NCBI GenBank assembly: GCA_002319955.1
Contig: DCJS01000042.1
Span: 23,218 to 47,279, forward strand
Reading direction: 5' to 3'
DNA: 24,062 bases
Origin: Flavobacteriales bacterium UBA1694
GTDB taxonomy: Bacteria > Bacteroidota > Bacteroidia > Flavobacteriales > Weeksellaceae
This document shows positions 8,288 through 16,114 of the stretch, in pieces. The notes under the pieces were generated by a model. The model did no database searches, was not told where the DNA came from, and was given only the letters and a program-made list of their open reading frames with translations. The translations under genes were made by a program, and so were the position numbers. Each line of letters begins with the position of its first letter. Position 1 is the first letter of the stretch.

Positions 8288-8299
8288 TTTATACCTTTG
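8271..8299 (+). promoter_or_regulatory. Promoter of the regulator-efflux operon
   Basis: A TTG (8271-8273) and the exact -7 box TACCTTTG (8292-8299) are 18 bases apart, a good Bacteroidota sigma-factor promoter. Transcription should start near 8306, leaving a leader of about 14 bases before the ATG at 8320. Confidence 0.75.
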
Positions 8300-8319
8300 C
8301 GCTTGTTAAATTATAACCT

Positions 8320-8781
8320 ATGCATAGTCGTTTTAATATTGATCAGGCTCTTTTTGAAGATTGGGCTGCGTTCTTTGGCGAGTGTTTTCACTTGCCCCCA
8401 TTAGCGGCAAAAATTCAAGCACTTTTGATCTTTGATTTTACAAGAGAGGGCGTCACGTTCGAGGAATTGGTGGCCGCGTTTTCAGTTAGCAAAAGTTCAA
8501 TTTCGACGAGTTTGCATATTTTACTGGATATTGGTCTAATTACGGAGCTTTCTAAAGTGGGTAGAAAACGCTATTTTAGCATCAATAATGAGTTTGTGAA
8601 ACTTCGGTTTGAAGAGCTCCTAGAGCGACTTACAACCGAGCTTGGACTCTATGATCGACTTATTGCTCATCGCGAAGCGCAGGGTGAGGATCATCAGGAA
8701 AAGTATCAAATTTACCGAACCTTAATTAAGAATAGTATCGATAATATAAAAAATTCTCTAAGTCAATTATACAATGAATAA
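8320..8781 (+). CDS. GbsR/MarR-type transcriptional regulator of the efflux operon
   Basis: The protein has 153 residues. The N-terminal F-x-L-P-P-L-A-A-K-I-Q-A-L-L segment followed by a winged helix-turn-helix (about 30-95; F-S-V-S-K-S-S-I-S-T-S-L-H-I-L as recognition region, G-R-K-R-Y-F as wing) is the GbsR branch of the MarR superfamily. The C-terminal half (about 96-150) is charged and helical, suiting dimerisation. The coding region overlaps the adaptor gene by 8 bases (ATGAATAA), so the regulator is co-transcribed, and probably translationally coupled, with the pump it most likely controls. An inverted repeat over the promoter suggests autorepression. The ligand is unknown. In this operon type the pump is usually induced by a toxic or membrane-active compound (inference from other MarR-family systems). 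Confidence 0.85.
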   Translation: MHSRFNIDQALFEDWAAFFGECFHLPPLAAKIQALLIFDFTREGVTFEELVAAFSVSKSSISTSLHILLDIGLITELSKVGRKRYFSINNEFVKLRFEELLERLTTELGLYDRLIAHREAQGEDHQEKYQIYRTLIKNSIDNIKNSLSQLYNE

Positions 8782-9967
8782 ACGAATCGTTTTATTACTA
8801 ATCGCCACCCTTTCATTGGGGGCTTGTAAGAAAAAAGAAACTCAAGCTCCAAGTGAGACTAAAATGGTTTCCAGTGTGAAAGTAGAGACCCGTGACATTA
8901 TGGGATTTACCGCGTATCCGGCCAGTATTCAAGGCCGAGTGAATAACGAGGTTCGAGCCAAAATCCAAGGCTACATTACCCAGGTTCTTGTTGATGAAGG
9001 GCAGTACGTGTCCAAAGGTCAACCTTTATTTCGCTTAGAAACGAACACTTTAAACCAGTCTGCCTCTGCTGCAAGAGCAGGAATCGGTGCGGCAGAAGCC
9101 AGTATTAAGGCGGCGCAGAGCGCCGTGAGTGCCGCGCAGGTAGAGGTGAGCAAAATTAAACCACTAGTTGAAAAGAATATCATCTCTAGTGTTCAGCTTC
9201 AAACGGCTCAGGCGAATTTAGCTGGAGCCCAGGCGCAGCTCTCTCAAGCTATTGCCGCCAAGGCCCAGGCCAGTGCAAACTTCCAAGGCGTGCAGGCTAA
9301 TATTGATTACTCCGTTATTCGCTCACCAATTTCGGGTGTGGTTGGAAAGCTTAATATGCGCACCGGAAGTCTTGTCGGTCCTTCAGACCAACAGCCTATT
9401 ACGACGGTTTCTGATACAAGTGAGTTGTATGCGTACTTTTCAATGAACGAATCAGAGTATTTGAATTTCTTGAAGAATTCGTATGGGGCAACCATGTCTG
9501 AAAAATTGAAAAATTTACCAGCAGTGGAACTTATCATGGCTAATGGTGTTACCTATTCCCATAAAGGAGTGATTAAAGCCGTAACCGGTCAGATTGATCC
9601 CTTGACTGGAACCATTCAGTTTCGTGTCTCGCTTCCAAACCCTGAGAAAATGCTAAGCAATGGGAATACCGGAACTATTCGCGTTCCTAAAGCCTTTAAT
9701 AACGTTCTTGTTATTCCGGAAACAGCTACTTACGAACAGCAGGGTCTTGTTTACGTTTATAAAATTGTGAAAGACACGGCTAGCAATGCGGTGATTCAAG
9801 TGGTAGACCGAATCGACAATCTTGCAATCGTCGAGAGTGGCCTAAAAGAAGGAGAAGTTGTCGTAGCCGAAGGTGTGGGTAGTGTAAAAACAGGCACACC
9901 AGTTAAAGCCAAACCAATAAAGTTGGACGATCTCCTTAAGGCCCTTAAACCTCAGTTTAACAACTAG
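8774..9967 (+). CDS. RND efflux periplasmic adaptor (membrane fusion protein), lipoprotein
   Basis: The 397-residue protein is of the AcrA/MexA family. The N-terminus is a lipoprotein signal (L-S-L-G-A-C with Cys18 as the lipidated residue) followed by a lysine-rich linker (K-K-K-E-T), so it is anchored by lipid. After a beta-barrel/lipoyl segment (V-R-A-K-I-Q-G-Y-I-T-Q-V-L-V-D-E-G-Q-Y-V-S-K-G-Q, about 61-84) there is a long alanine/glutamine-rich alpha-helical hairpin (about 95-170) that would contact the outer-membrane channel. The second half-lipoyl segment (Y-S-V-I-R-S-P-I-S-G-V-V-G) and the C-terminal barrel and membrane-proximal domains follow. The adaptor links the pump and the channel encoded next. 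It starts inside the end of the regulator gene and is 70 bases from the pump gene. Confidence 0.93.
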   Translation: MNKRIVLLLIATLSLGACKKKETQAPSETKMVSSVKVETRDIMGFTAYPASIQGRVNNEVRAKIQGYITQVLVDEGQYVSKGQPLFRLETNTLNQSASAARAGIGAAEASIKAAQSAVSAAQVEVSKIKPLVEKNIISSVQLQTAQANLAGAQAQLSQAIAAKAQASANFQGVQANIDYSVIRSPISGVVGKLNMRTGSLVGPSDQQPITTVSDTSELYAYFSMNESEYLNFLKNSYGATMSEKLKNLPAVELIMANGVTYSHKGVIKAVTGQIDPLTGTIQFRVSLPNPEKMLSNGNTGTIRVPKAFNNVLVIPETATYEQQGLVYVYKIVKDTASNAVIQVVDRIDNLAIVESGLKEGEVVVAEGVGSVKTGTPVKAKPIKLDDLLKALKPQFNN

Positions 9968-9985
9968 AAAGCGACACGTGAACTC

Positions 9986-10020
9986 GACCTAGTGAACCTA
10001 TTTAAGATAGGACTGAGGTC
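9986..10020 (+). other. Intergenic hairpin between adaptor and pump genes
   Basis: The transcript can fold into a 13-bp stem in three blocks. GACCT (9986-9990) pairs with AGGTC (10016-10020), AGT (9991-9993) with ACT (10012-10014), and CCTAT (9997-10001) with ATAGG (10007-10011). There is a 3-base bulge (9994-9996), a single bulged G (10015) and a 5-base loop. No T tract follows (the next bases are AAAATCC), so it is not an intrinsic terminator. It may adjust mRNA stability or the expression ratio of adaptor and pump (inference). Confidence 0.6.
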
Positions 10021-10037
10021 AAAATCCAACAAAAAAA

Positions 10038-13000
10038 ATGATAAAACGATTTATAGATAGACCGGTACTCTCGAGCGTAATTTCGATTCTGATCGTGATA
10101 CTTGGTATTTTGGGACTCATGGCACTGCCCATGACCCAGTATCCGGACATTGCCCCTCCTACGGTAAGAATTTCGGCCAACTATACCGGGGCGAATGCCC
10201 AAACGGTAATGAACTCGGTAGTGATTCCGATCGAGGAGCAGGTGAATGGGGTAGAAGGCATGGATTATATTAATTCCACAGCCCAAAACAACGGGTCTGC
10301 AACCATTCAAATTTTCTTCAAACAAGGTGTTGATCCCGATATTGCAGCGGTAAACGTTCAGAATAAAGTGCAGCGGGCAATGCCGCTACTTCCTTCTGAA
10401 GTAACGCGCTCTGGGGTAATTACTCAGAAGCAGCAGACCTCTGCTCTTATGTTTTTGTCGTTCTATACCTCGAATCCGGATTTGGATGAAGTATGGCTTC
10501 AAAACTACATGAATATTAATATCGTTCCGGGCCTCAAGCGTGTGAACGGTGTGGGCGACGCCATGGTGTTTGGGGGTAAGACCTACTCGATGAGAGTTTG
10601 GTTAGACCCTTCAAAAATGGCCGCCTTTGCTATGGAACCTTCCGAAGTTTCTGCAGCCATCAATGAGCAGTCTCGTGAGGCGGCCGCGGGATCCATTGGG
10701 GAGAATGATGGGAACTCATTTGAGTACGTTATTACCTACAAAGGGAAATTTGATGAAGTGGCCGAATATGAAGATATTGTAATTCGTTCCTTAGGAAACG
10801 GGCAATTCTTAAGATTAAAAGACGTCGCTAAAGTGGAACTTGCGGCTCTGTCGTACTCCGGAATTGGTGAAAGTAACGGGCGACGTGCCATTAGTATGGG
10901 GATTTTCCAGACCCCTGGATCCAACGCCCAAGAAATTATTGAAAATATTAATACCTTCCTTAAATCTCAAGAAGCTTCCTTCCCAGAGGGAATTGGTTAC
11001 ACCGTTAACTTCGATTCAAACGAATTCCTAGACGCCTCTATCAATAAGGTGGTTGTCACGTTATTAGAAGCCTTCTTATTGGTGTTTTTAGTGGTGTTTA
11101 TTTTTCTTCAAGATCTTCGTTCAACCTTGATTCCAGCTGTAGCGGTTCCGGTTTCGATTGTTGGAACATTCTTCTTTCTTAACCTCTTTGGGTACTCCCT
11201 TAACCTTCTTACGCTTTTTGCACTTGTTCTGGCCATTGGTATTGTGGTAGACGATGCCATTGTCGTGGTGGAGGCCGTCCATGCGAAACTAGAGCAGGGC
11301 GTCTCCGATGCGAAGCGGGCCACCGTGGAGGCCATGGATGAAATTACGGGTGCAATTATTTCCATTACCCTGGTAATGGCCGCGGTATTTATTCCAGTGA
11401 CCTTCCTAGAAGGCCCAACGGGAGTCTTTTACCAGCAGTTTGGTATTACTTTAATTATTGCCATTTTGATTTCGGCGGTTAACGCCTTAACCTTAAGCCC
11501 GATGCTTTGCGCGTTATTACTAAAACCAAATGCGCAGCACAATCAGCCCTATAAAGAGTTAAACGTTCTTAATAAGTTTTTCTATAAATTCAATACTGGA
11601 TTTAATTCAGTAACGAACCGTTATGGACGCTCGTTTCTGTTTTTGTTAAGACACAAATGGGCTACAGTTCTTATTTTCGTAATGGGTGGTCTTACCTTTT
11701 GGTGGGCGAACTCCTCCATGCCTACAGGATTTATTCCGAGTGAAGACCGAGGGATAATCTTTGCCGATATTCAACTGCCTCAAGGCGCTTCGATGGAGCG
11801 TACTTATAACATCTTAAAGGACCTTCAAGCGGAAGCTCGAAAGATTGACGGGGTAACAAACGTCACGTTTACGTCCTCAAGAGGATTTATGTCTGGTCAG
11901 GGCTCCAACGTGGGTCAGGCGTTTATTAAACTGGCGCCCTTTAAGGATCGAACCTCGGAGGCTGCTACGGTTCAAGCAATCACGGGACAGCTCTTTGGCA
12001 TCGCACAAAAATATCCCGATGCGAAAATGATTTTCTTCTCACCACCAAGTGTGCCCGGGTTCGGTCAAAGTGAAGGGTTTACCTTTGAGCTACTTGACAG
12101 AGCAGGCGGAGAGCTTTCGAATTTAAGTACTGCGGCTCAAGGCTTCATCGGGGAGTTGATGAAACGCCCAGAGATTCAGTTTGCGTCAACGTCATTTAAC
12201 ACGAACTTCCCTCAGTACGAGATGGTGATTGACATTCCACGAGCAAAAGATGTTGGGGTTTCTGTTACAAGCATCTTAAGTGCGATGCAGGGCTATGTTG
12301 GAGGAATTTATGCCTCTGACTTTACCAAGTATGGAAAGCAGTTTAGAGTGATGATTCAGGCCCTGCCTGAGGACCGCGCGAATGCCCAAGACTTAAGTAA
12401 ACTCTACGTTAAAACCGCGAGTGGCCAAATGACGCCGATCTCTCAATTTGTGACTTTGGAGCGTACCTTTGGACCGCAGTCAATTGAGCGGTATAACCTT
12501 TTCACCTCCGTTGGAATTAGTGGGGCAAACGCGCCAGGCTATTCCACTGGGGATGCCATTAAAGCCGTTCAAGAAACTCAGGCTCAGCATTTGTCTACGG
12601 ACTATGATATTGAGTTCACCGGTCTAACCAAGGAAGAAATGAAAGCGAGTTCACAGACCTATGTCGTGTTCCTTTTAAGTTTCTTATTCGTTTACTTTAT
12701 TCTTGCAGCGCAGTATGAGAGTTTCATTCTTCCATTTGCCGTTATTGTATCCTTGCCTTTAGGGGTGATTGGGGCCTACTTCGGACAAAGTATTATGGGA
12801 CTTGAAAATAACATTTATTTTCAGATTGCCATTATCATGCTTATTGGTCTACTTGCCAAGAATGCGATTTTAATTGTAGAATTTGCCGTGCAACGTAGAC
12901 ACAAAGGCGAGAGCATCGCTATGTCTGCAATAAATGCTGCAAAGGCCAGATTAAGACCAATTCTAATGACCTCATTTGCCTTTATCTTCGGGATGGTTCC

Positions 13001-13184
13001 TCTGGTATTTGCAAGTGGTATTGGAATGGTTGGAAACCGATCTATTGGAACTGGGGCAGCCGCAGGACTACTGATCGGAACCCTCTTTGGGCTCCTTGCA
13101 ATTCCAGTGCTTTATGTGGTTTTCCAATGGTTGCAAGAAAAGATCAAACCGATCAAACCTCAGTCAATTAATTTGAATGAATAA
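10038..13184 (+). CDS. RND multidrug efflux transporter, HAE1 (AcrB/MexB) family
   Basis: At 1048 residues the protein is of the normal length for an inner-membrane HAE1 pump. It begins M-I-K-R-F-I-D-R-P-V-L-S, followed by the first membrane helix (I-L-I-V-I-L-G-I-L-G-L-M). The P-M-T-Q-Y-P-D-I-A-P-P motif comes next, then V-N-V-Q-N-K-V-Q-R-A in the porter domain. Transmembrane helix 4 has the proton-relay pair D405-D406 (G-I-V-V-D-D-A-I-V-V-V-E), and helix 10 has the matching Lys941 (L-L-A-K-N-A-I-L-I-V-E-F). Two large periplasmic loops alternate with groups of membrane helices, as expected from an internal duplication. The protein exports substrates driven by the proton gradient, as a trimer with the adaptor and channel made by the flanking genes. 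The pore and proton residues are intact; the substrate range cannot be read from sequence. Confidence 0.96.
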   Translation: MIKRFIDRPVLSSVISILIVILGILGLMALPMTQYPDIAPPTVRISANYTGANAQTVMNSVVIPIEEQVNGVEGMDYINSTAQNNGSATIQIFFKQGVDPDIAAVNVQNKVQRAMPLLPSEVTRSGVITQKQQTSALMFLSFYTSNPDLDEVWLQNYMNINIVPGLKRVNGVGDAMVFGGKTYSMRVWLDPSKMAAFAMEPSEVSAAINEQSREAAAGSIGENDGNSFEYVITYKGKFDEVAEYEDIVIRSLGNGQFLRLKDVAKVELAALSYSGIGESNGRRAISMGIFQTPGSNAQEIIENINTFLKSQEASFPEGIGYTVNFDSNEFLDASINKVVVTLLEAFLLVFLVVFIFLQDLRSTLIPAVAVPVSIVGTFFFLNLFGYSLNLLTLFALVLAIGIVVDDAIVVVEAVHAKLEQGVSDAKRATVEAMDEITGAIISITLVMAAVFIPVTFLEGPTGVFYQQFGITLIIAILISAVNALTLSPMLCALLLKPNAQHNQPYKELNVLNKFFYKFNTGFNSVTNRYGRSFLFLLRHKWATVLIFVMGGLTFWWANSSMPTGFIPSEDRGIIFADIQLPQGASMERTYNILKDLQAEARKIDGVTNVTFTSSRGFMSGQGSNVGQAFIKLAPFKDRTSEAATVQAITGQLFGIAQKYPDAKMIFFSPPSVPGFGQSEGFTFELLDRAGGELSNLSTAAQGFIGELMKRPEIQFASTSFNTNFPQYEMVIDIPRAKDVGVSVTSILSAMQGYVGGIYASDFTKYGKQFRVMIQALPEDRANAQDLSKLYVKTASGQMTPISQFVTLERTFGPQSIERYNLFTSVGISGANAPGYSTGDAIKAVQETQAQHLSTDYDIEFTGLTKEEMKASSQTYVVFLLSFLFVYFILAAQYESFILPFAVIVSLPLGVIGAYFGQSIMGLENNIYFQIAIIMLIGLLAKNAILIVEFAVQRRHKGESIAMSAINAAKARLRPILMTSFAFIFGMVPLVFASGIGMVGNRSIGTGAAAGLLIGTLFGLLAIPVLYVVFQWLQEKIKPIKPQSINLNE

Positions 13185-13219
13185 TAGGCAGTGCGCCTCA
13201 AAACTAAATTAGAAAGACA

Positions 13220-14632
13220 ATGAACATTTATACACAACTAAAATCGGTACTTTTTCCCCTGCTTTTGGCTGCAGTACTTACCTCGTGTGCTACGGCCACG
13301 GCGTATGAGACGCCAAGCGCAGTGGTGGAAGAAACGCTCTATAGAACGGACCAGTTGCCCACAGACTCCTTGAGTTTCGGGCAGGTCTCTTGGCGAGAAA
13401 TTTTTACGGATCCTATTTTGCAAGGCCATATTTCTAAAGCCTTAGAAAACAATATTGACGTTAGAATTGCGCTTCAAAATATCGTTTCAGCAGAAGCGTA
13501 TCTTAAACAAAGTAAAGCGGCGTACCTTCCAACCATTAGTATTGGACCGAATTACACCTTCAGTACCCAGTCCTTAAACACGCAGTCTGGACAGATGCTC
13601 TTAGAGCGTTCTAACCGCAGCCAGTGGGATCTTACGGGATCATTGAACTGGGAAGCAGACATCTGGGGGAAAATGGCCTCGGAGCAGCGCGCTCAAATGG
13701 CCTCTTACTTAGGAACCGTTTCGGCGCACCAGTCCATTAAGAGCGATCTTGTGGCTGCCGTCGCTGCGTCGTATTTTCAGCTCCTCACCTTTGACGAGCA
13801 GAAACGAATTATTAACGAGACCATTACACTTAGAAAGAAGAACCTTGAAACAACCCAGGCCCTTAAAGAGTCTGGTACCCTAAGTGAGGTAGCCGTGCAA
13901 CAAAGTGAAGCGCTGGTGCATAATGCCGAGTCGTTACTGATCAACATTGATGTTCAAATTGAACTCCTTGAAAACACGATGAGTCTGCTTTTAGCGGAGC
14001 CATCGGCGGCCATTCAAAGAAGTTCGCTTGAAACTCAGAATTTGCCAATCGCTTTGGATTTAGGGTATCCTAGCCAGCTTTTGAGCAACCGTCCTGATGT
14101 GAGACTTGCCGAGCTTAATTTGATGCAAGCTTTTGAGCTTTCAAAAGCAGCGAAAGCGCAGTTTTATCCAAGCCTTCGCATCACAGCGAGTGGGGGACTG
14201 CAGTCGAGCGATCTTGACAATCTCTTTAGCGCCAATTCTCTTTTTGCGAATGTCGTTGGTGGTCTATTACAACCGGTCTTGAACAAGAGACAAATTAGAA
14301 CCCAGTACGAGGTGAGTTTAGCCAATAAAGAAATTGCTTATTTAAACTTTAGACGCTCGGTTCTCGGTGCTGGAAAGGAAGTCTCGGACGCGATTAAGAT
14401 GTATAGTTCTCAGGATGCATTTATCGCTTTAAAAGAGAAAGAACTTAATGCCTACCGTAAATCGGTGGTATTCTCTCAAGAACTTGTGAACTACGGGATG
14501 GCAAACTACCTTGAGGTGATAAACGCCTCGGTAAATCAATTGAATGCCGAACTTAACATCTCGAATGCACGGTATGCTAAAATGCAGTCTGGAATAGAGC
14601 TTTACAGAGCTCTAGGAGGAGGCTGGAAGTAA
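13220..14632 (+). CDS. Outer-membrane efflux channel, NodT/OprM family lipoprotein
   Basis: The 470-residue protein has a lipoprotein signal with the lipobox L-T-S-C at Cys23. The rest has the two-fold repeat of outer membrane efflux proteins: long amphipathic helices (A-L-E-N-N-I-D-V-R-I-A-L-Q-N-I near the start; E-L-N-L-M-Q-A-F-E-L-S-K-A-A-K-A-Q-F-Y-P-S-L in the second half) and beta segments (G-P-N-Y-T-F-S and S-G-G-L-Q-S-S). R-P-D-V-R-L-A-E is the typical start of the second repeat. It forms the trimeric outer-membrane and periplasmic tunnel of the pump. The gene is 35 bases after the pump gene and is the last of the operon; a strong terminator follows. Confidence 0.93.
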   Translation: MNIYTQLKSVLFPLLLAAVLTSCATATAYETPSAVVEETLYRTDQLPTDSLSFGQVSWREIFTDPILQGHISKALENNIDVRIALQNIVSAEAYLKQSKAAYLPTISIGPNYTFSTQSLNTQSGQMLLERSNRSQWDLTGSLNWEADIWGKMASEQRAQMASYLGTVSAHQSIKSDLVAAVAASYFQLLTFDEQKRIINETITLRKKNLETTQALKESGTLSEVAVQQSEALVHNAESLLINIDVQIELLENTMSLLLAEPSAAIQRSSLETQNLPIALDLGYPSQLLSNRPDVRLAELNLMQAFELSKAAKAQFYPSLRITASGGLQSSDLDNLFSANSLFANVVGGLLQPVLNKRQIRTQYEVSLANKEIAYLNFRRSVLGAGKEVSDAIKMYSSQDAFIALKEKELNAYRKSVVFSQELVNYGMANYLEVINASVNQLNAELNISNARYAKMQSGIELYRALGGGWK

Positions 14633-14641
14633 GAAGATAAG

Positions 14642-14690
14642 AAATTAAGCAAAACGTAGTGGATTTTTCACCCCTGCGTTTTGCTAATTT
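14642..14690 (+). terminator. Terminator at the end of the efflux operon
   Basis: The core stem is AGCAAAACGTAG (14648-14659) with CTGCGTTTTGCT (14674-14685), one wobble pair, and the loop is 14 bases. The arms can be extended by AAATT/AATTT with one bulged A. The downstream T-rich tail is short (AATTTT). The stem starts 16 bases after the operon's last stop codon. Confidence 0.75.
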
Positions 14691-14719
14691 TAAAATATTA
14701 CCTATTATTGCACTCTGAA

Positions 14720-14739
14720 TTCAGATGCTTAAATCTGAA
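14720..14739 (+). other. Small hairpin in the 5' flank of tRNA-Ala
   Basis: TTCAGAT (14720-14726) and ATCTGAA (14733-14739) pair around a 6-base loop and end 10 bases before the mature tRNA. It could form in the precursor transcript; a role is not established. Confidence 0.35.
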
Positions 14740-14749
14740 ACTAGAAAAC

Positions 14750-14826
14750 GGGGGATTGGCGCAGTTGGCTAGCGCGTTTGACTGGCAGTCAAAAGGTCAC
14801 GGGTTCGAATCCCGTATTCTCCACCA
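14750..14826 (+). tRNA. tRNA-Ala (anticodon GGC)
   Basis: The 77-base gene folds as a complete cloverleaf. The acceptor stem is GGGGGAT with ATTCTCC, containing the G3-U70 wobble that alanyl-tRNA synthetase recognises, which settles the identity independently of the anticodon. The D stem is GCGC/GCGC. The anticodon stem TTTGA/TCAAA closes the loop CTGGCAG (anticodon GGC, codon GCC). The T arm is ACGGG-TTCGAAT-CCCGT. The terminal CCA is encoded in the DNA. No intron or oddity is seen. The gene stands alone, not beside an rRNA operon in this window. Confidence 0.97.
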
Positions 14827-14864
14827 AAAGAGACAAATCAGCTCAGCTGATTTGTCTCTTTTTT
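14826..14864 (+). terminator. Terminator of tRNA-Ala, long perfect hairpin
   Basis: The sequence from 14827 is a near-palindrome with an 18-bp self-complementary arm (AAAGAGACAAATCAGCT and its complement) around a single central C, ending in TTTTTT. The hairpin starts immediately at the tRNA 3' end. Confidence 0.93.
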
Positions 14865-14967
14865 GTTTGACGTATTTGAATTTTTCTGGATTACTTATAG
14901 GTTAATTGATTAAAAAGGAGTCGCAAATAAATACGTCGCATCGACTGATTTCTAAACTGCCTGGTGC

Positions 14968-15412
14968 TTAGTTCTTGGAAAATTTAAATGGAAGTGTAAC
15001 AATGTCTAGTACTTCTTTACCACTGCTATTTTCACCGGGAATCCATAGGGTTGTCATGGTGGTCTTTTCAGCCGCTTTCTTAAGCTCTTTACTTAAGAGT
15101 TCATTTGGCCCATAGGTCGAAATATTAAGCACTCGGCCATCAGACCCAATTTTTAGAATAATCTTTGTAAGTAATCCCGATGGCAAGGATGCCACCACGT
15201 TTCCTATCTAGATTGTTTTTTACCTTTTCGATAAAGACTTTATTTCCGCCAGGATAATGCGCAGGATACACTGTTTTTGGCGGTGGAGGAACCAGGCGGT
15301 CTTGCGGCTGCATTGCGACAAATTTTTCTTTGATTTTGCCTTCGCTTTCTGTTTTTTGAGCAAATCCGAAGTTGAATACAAAGAGTACGAACAAAAGACT
15401 TATTTTTTGCAT
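14968..15412 (-). pseudogene. Secreted TonB C-terminal-domain-like protein, split by a one-base frameshift
   Basis: On the minus strand an ATG at 15412 opens a frame with a signal peptide (about 1-19, ending G-F-A-Q). A proline-rich stretch (P-P-P-P-K-T-V-Y-P-A-H-Y-P-G-G-N) follows, then F-I-E-K-V-K-N-N-L-D-R, and at that point the frame slips and soon stops. The continuation lies in another frame (14968-15198): L-L-T-K-I-I-L-K-I-G-S-D-G-R-V-L, then E-L-K-K-A-A-E, W-I-P-G-E and V-T-L-P-F-K-F. Together the two parts follow the TonB-C pattern (Y-P-G-G, K-x-x-I-G-x-D-G-x-V, W-x-P-G, P-F-x-F) common in Bacteroidota secreted proteins. Removing one A from the A run (T run 15200-15202 on the plus strand) rejoins them as D-R-N-V-V-A-S. 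This is either a true pseudogene, programmed slippage or a sequencing error; the A run is only three bases, so an error in a long homopolymer is not the obvious explanation. Confidence 0.78.
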
Positions 15413-15599
15413 GGTTCTTAATTTTACTAGCTATTCTTTGGCCCCAATGGATTACGGGCTTATTGATTGGCGCGATATGATTTCAAAATGAGGCTATTTG
15501 GGCCCGACCTAACTCATCAAATTTAATACTATTATAATCATGTTTGCGAGGTGGAAGTAAATTTTGCTGATGATTATCTAGTCTTTAAGTCTATGCACA
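15413..15599. other. Intergenic region upstream of the TonB-C-like gene
   Basis: This stretch of just under 200 bases, between the frameshifted TonB-C-like gene and the terminator of the LEA-like gene, holds no convincing gene. A minus-strand TAAATTTG (15518-15525) fits the -7 consensus exactly, but it is about 105 bases from the ATG and has no clear -33 partner. Confidence 0.4.
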
Positions 15600-15626
15600 C
15601 AAAAAAGCTGCCTTCTGAAGGCAGCT
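15600..15626 (-). terminator. Terminator of the LEA-like gene (minus strand)
   Basis: The stem AGCTGCCTTC / GAAGGCAGCT (15606-15626 on the plus strand), with almost no loop, is followed on the minus strand by a T tract (the six A at 15601-15606). It lies 56 bases beyond the stop codon at 15682. Confidence 0.9.
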
Positions 15627-15681
15627 CAATTTGCTAAACTTGATTTTAATAGAACCATTTATCTGCTTCTAAAAAACAAGT

Positions 15682-16014
15682 CTAATTGGTCCTCTTATTA
15701 AATTCAGCTCTTGCGTCCTGCGCTTTGTCTTTCAAAGAATCGGTTACATCATTCGCCGTGTCTTTTGATCTTTCCCACGCCTGATCGCTCCAATCTTTGG
15801 TTTCTTCCCATGCATTGCTTACGGCATCTTTTGTGTCCTCCCAAGCCTCAGAAACATTCTCTTTTGCTCTTTCGAACCAGCCTTCTTGGGTAGGTGTCGC
15901 ATTTTTCTCTTTTTGTTCACGGATATAATCTTTCGCTCTATCCGCATAATCGTTCACGGTCCATTTCGCATTATTCACTGCGTTTTCGGCTTTGTTGTAA
16001 TCTTGTCTGTCCAT
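15682..16014 (-). CDS. LEA-like hydrophilic protein with 11-residue repeats
   Basis: The 110-residue protein has no membrane segment or signal peptide and is extremely rich in Asp, Glu, Lys, Ala and Asn. From residue 46 an 11-residue period runs in strict register: W-F-E-R-A-K-E-N-V-S-E (46-56), A-W-E-D-T-K-D-A-V-S-N (57-67), A-W-E-E-T-K-D-W-S-D-Q (68-78), A-W-E-R-S-K-D-T-A-N-D (79-89) and V-T-D-S-L-K-D-K-A-Q-D (90-100). This is the pattern of group 3 LEA and related stress proteins, which are disordered in water and fold into amphipathic helices on drying or on membranes. A role in desiccation, osmotic or freezing tolerance is inferred from the family. The gene is single, with its own terminator; no exact -7 box is seen upstream on this strand, so a stress promoter of another type is possible. 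Confidence 0.72.
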   Translation of the reverse strand: MDRQDYNKAENAVNNAKWTVNDYADRAKDYIREQKEKNATPTQEGWFERAKENVSEAWEDTKDAVSNAWEETKDWSDQAWERSKDTANDVTDSLKDKAQDARAEFNKRTN

Positions 16015-16114
16015 AATAGTATGTATTTAAATGTTGTTTGGTAAACTAGATTTTGCAATAAACATTCCTTAGGACGTTAATATTATGTTAAACTGGGCGC
16101 TTGTGGAAATTATG

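Noticed and set aside
8093..8319. 45 codons open in frame after the Maa-type acetyltransferase stop, giving a charged peptide-like sequence
   Set aside because: No start codon, no recognised family, and such a length without stops is expected by chance about one time in ten; no RNA fold or repeat was found in the region beyond the operator.
14681..14905. Reading frame of 74 codons across the tRNA
   Set aside because: It runs through the whole tRNA-Ala and its terminator, and the sequence is explained by the RNA gene.
14869..14937. 9-bp inverted repeat GACGTATTT / AAATACGTC spaced by 51 bases beside the tRNA
   Set aside because: Considered as an attachment or integration scar next to a tRNA gene, but there is no direct repeat of the tRNA 3' end, integrase or foreign gene. 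It is too short and widely spaced to call.
15711..15893. Plus-strand frame of 60 codons opposite the LEA-like gene
   Set aside because: It is a shadow of the repetitive, codon-biased minus-strand gene, which has an 11-residue period and a terminator.
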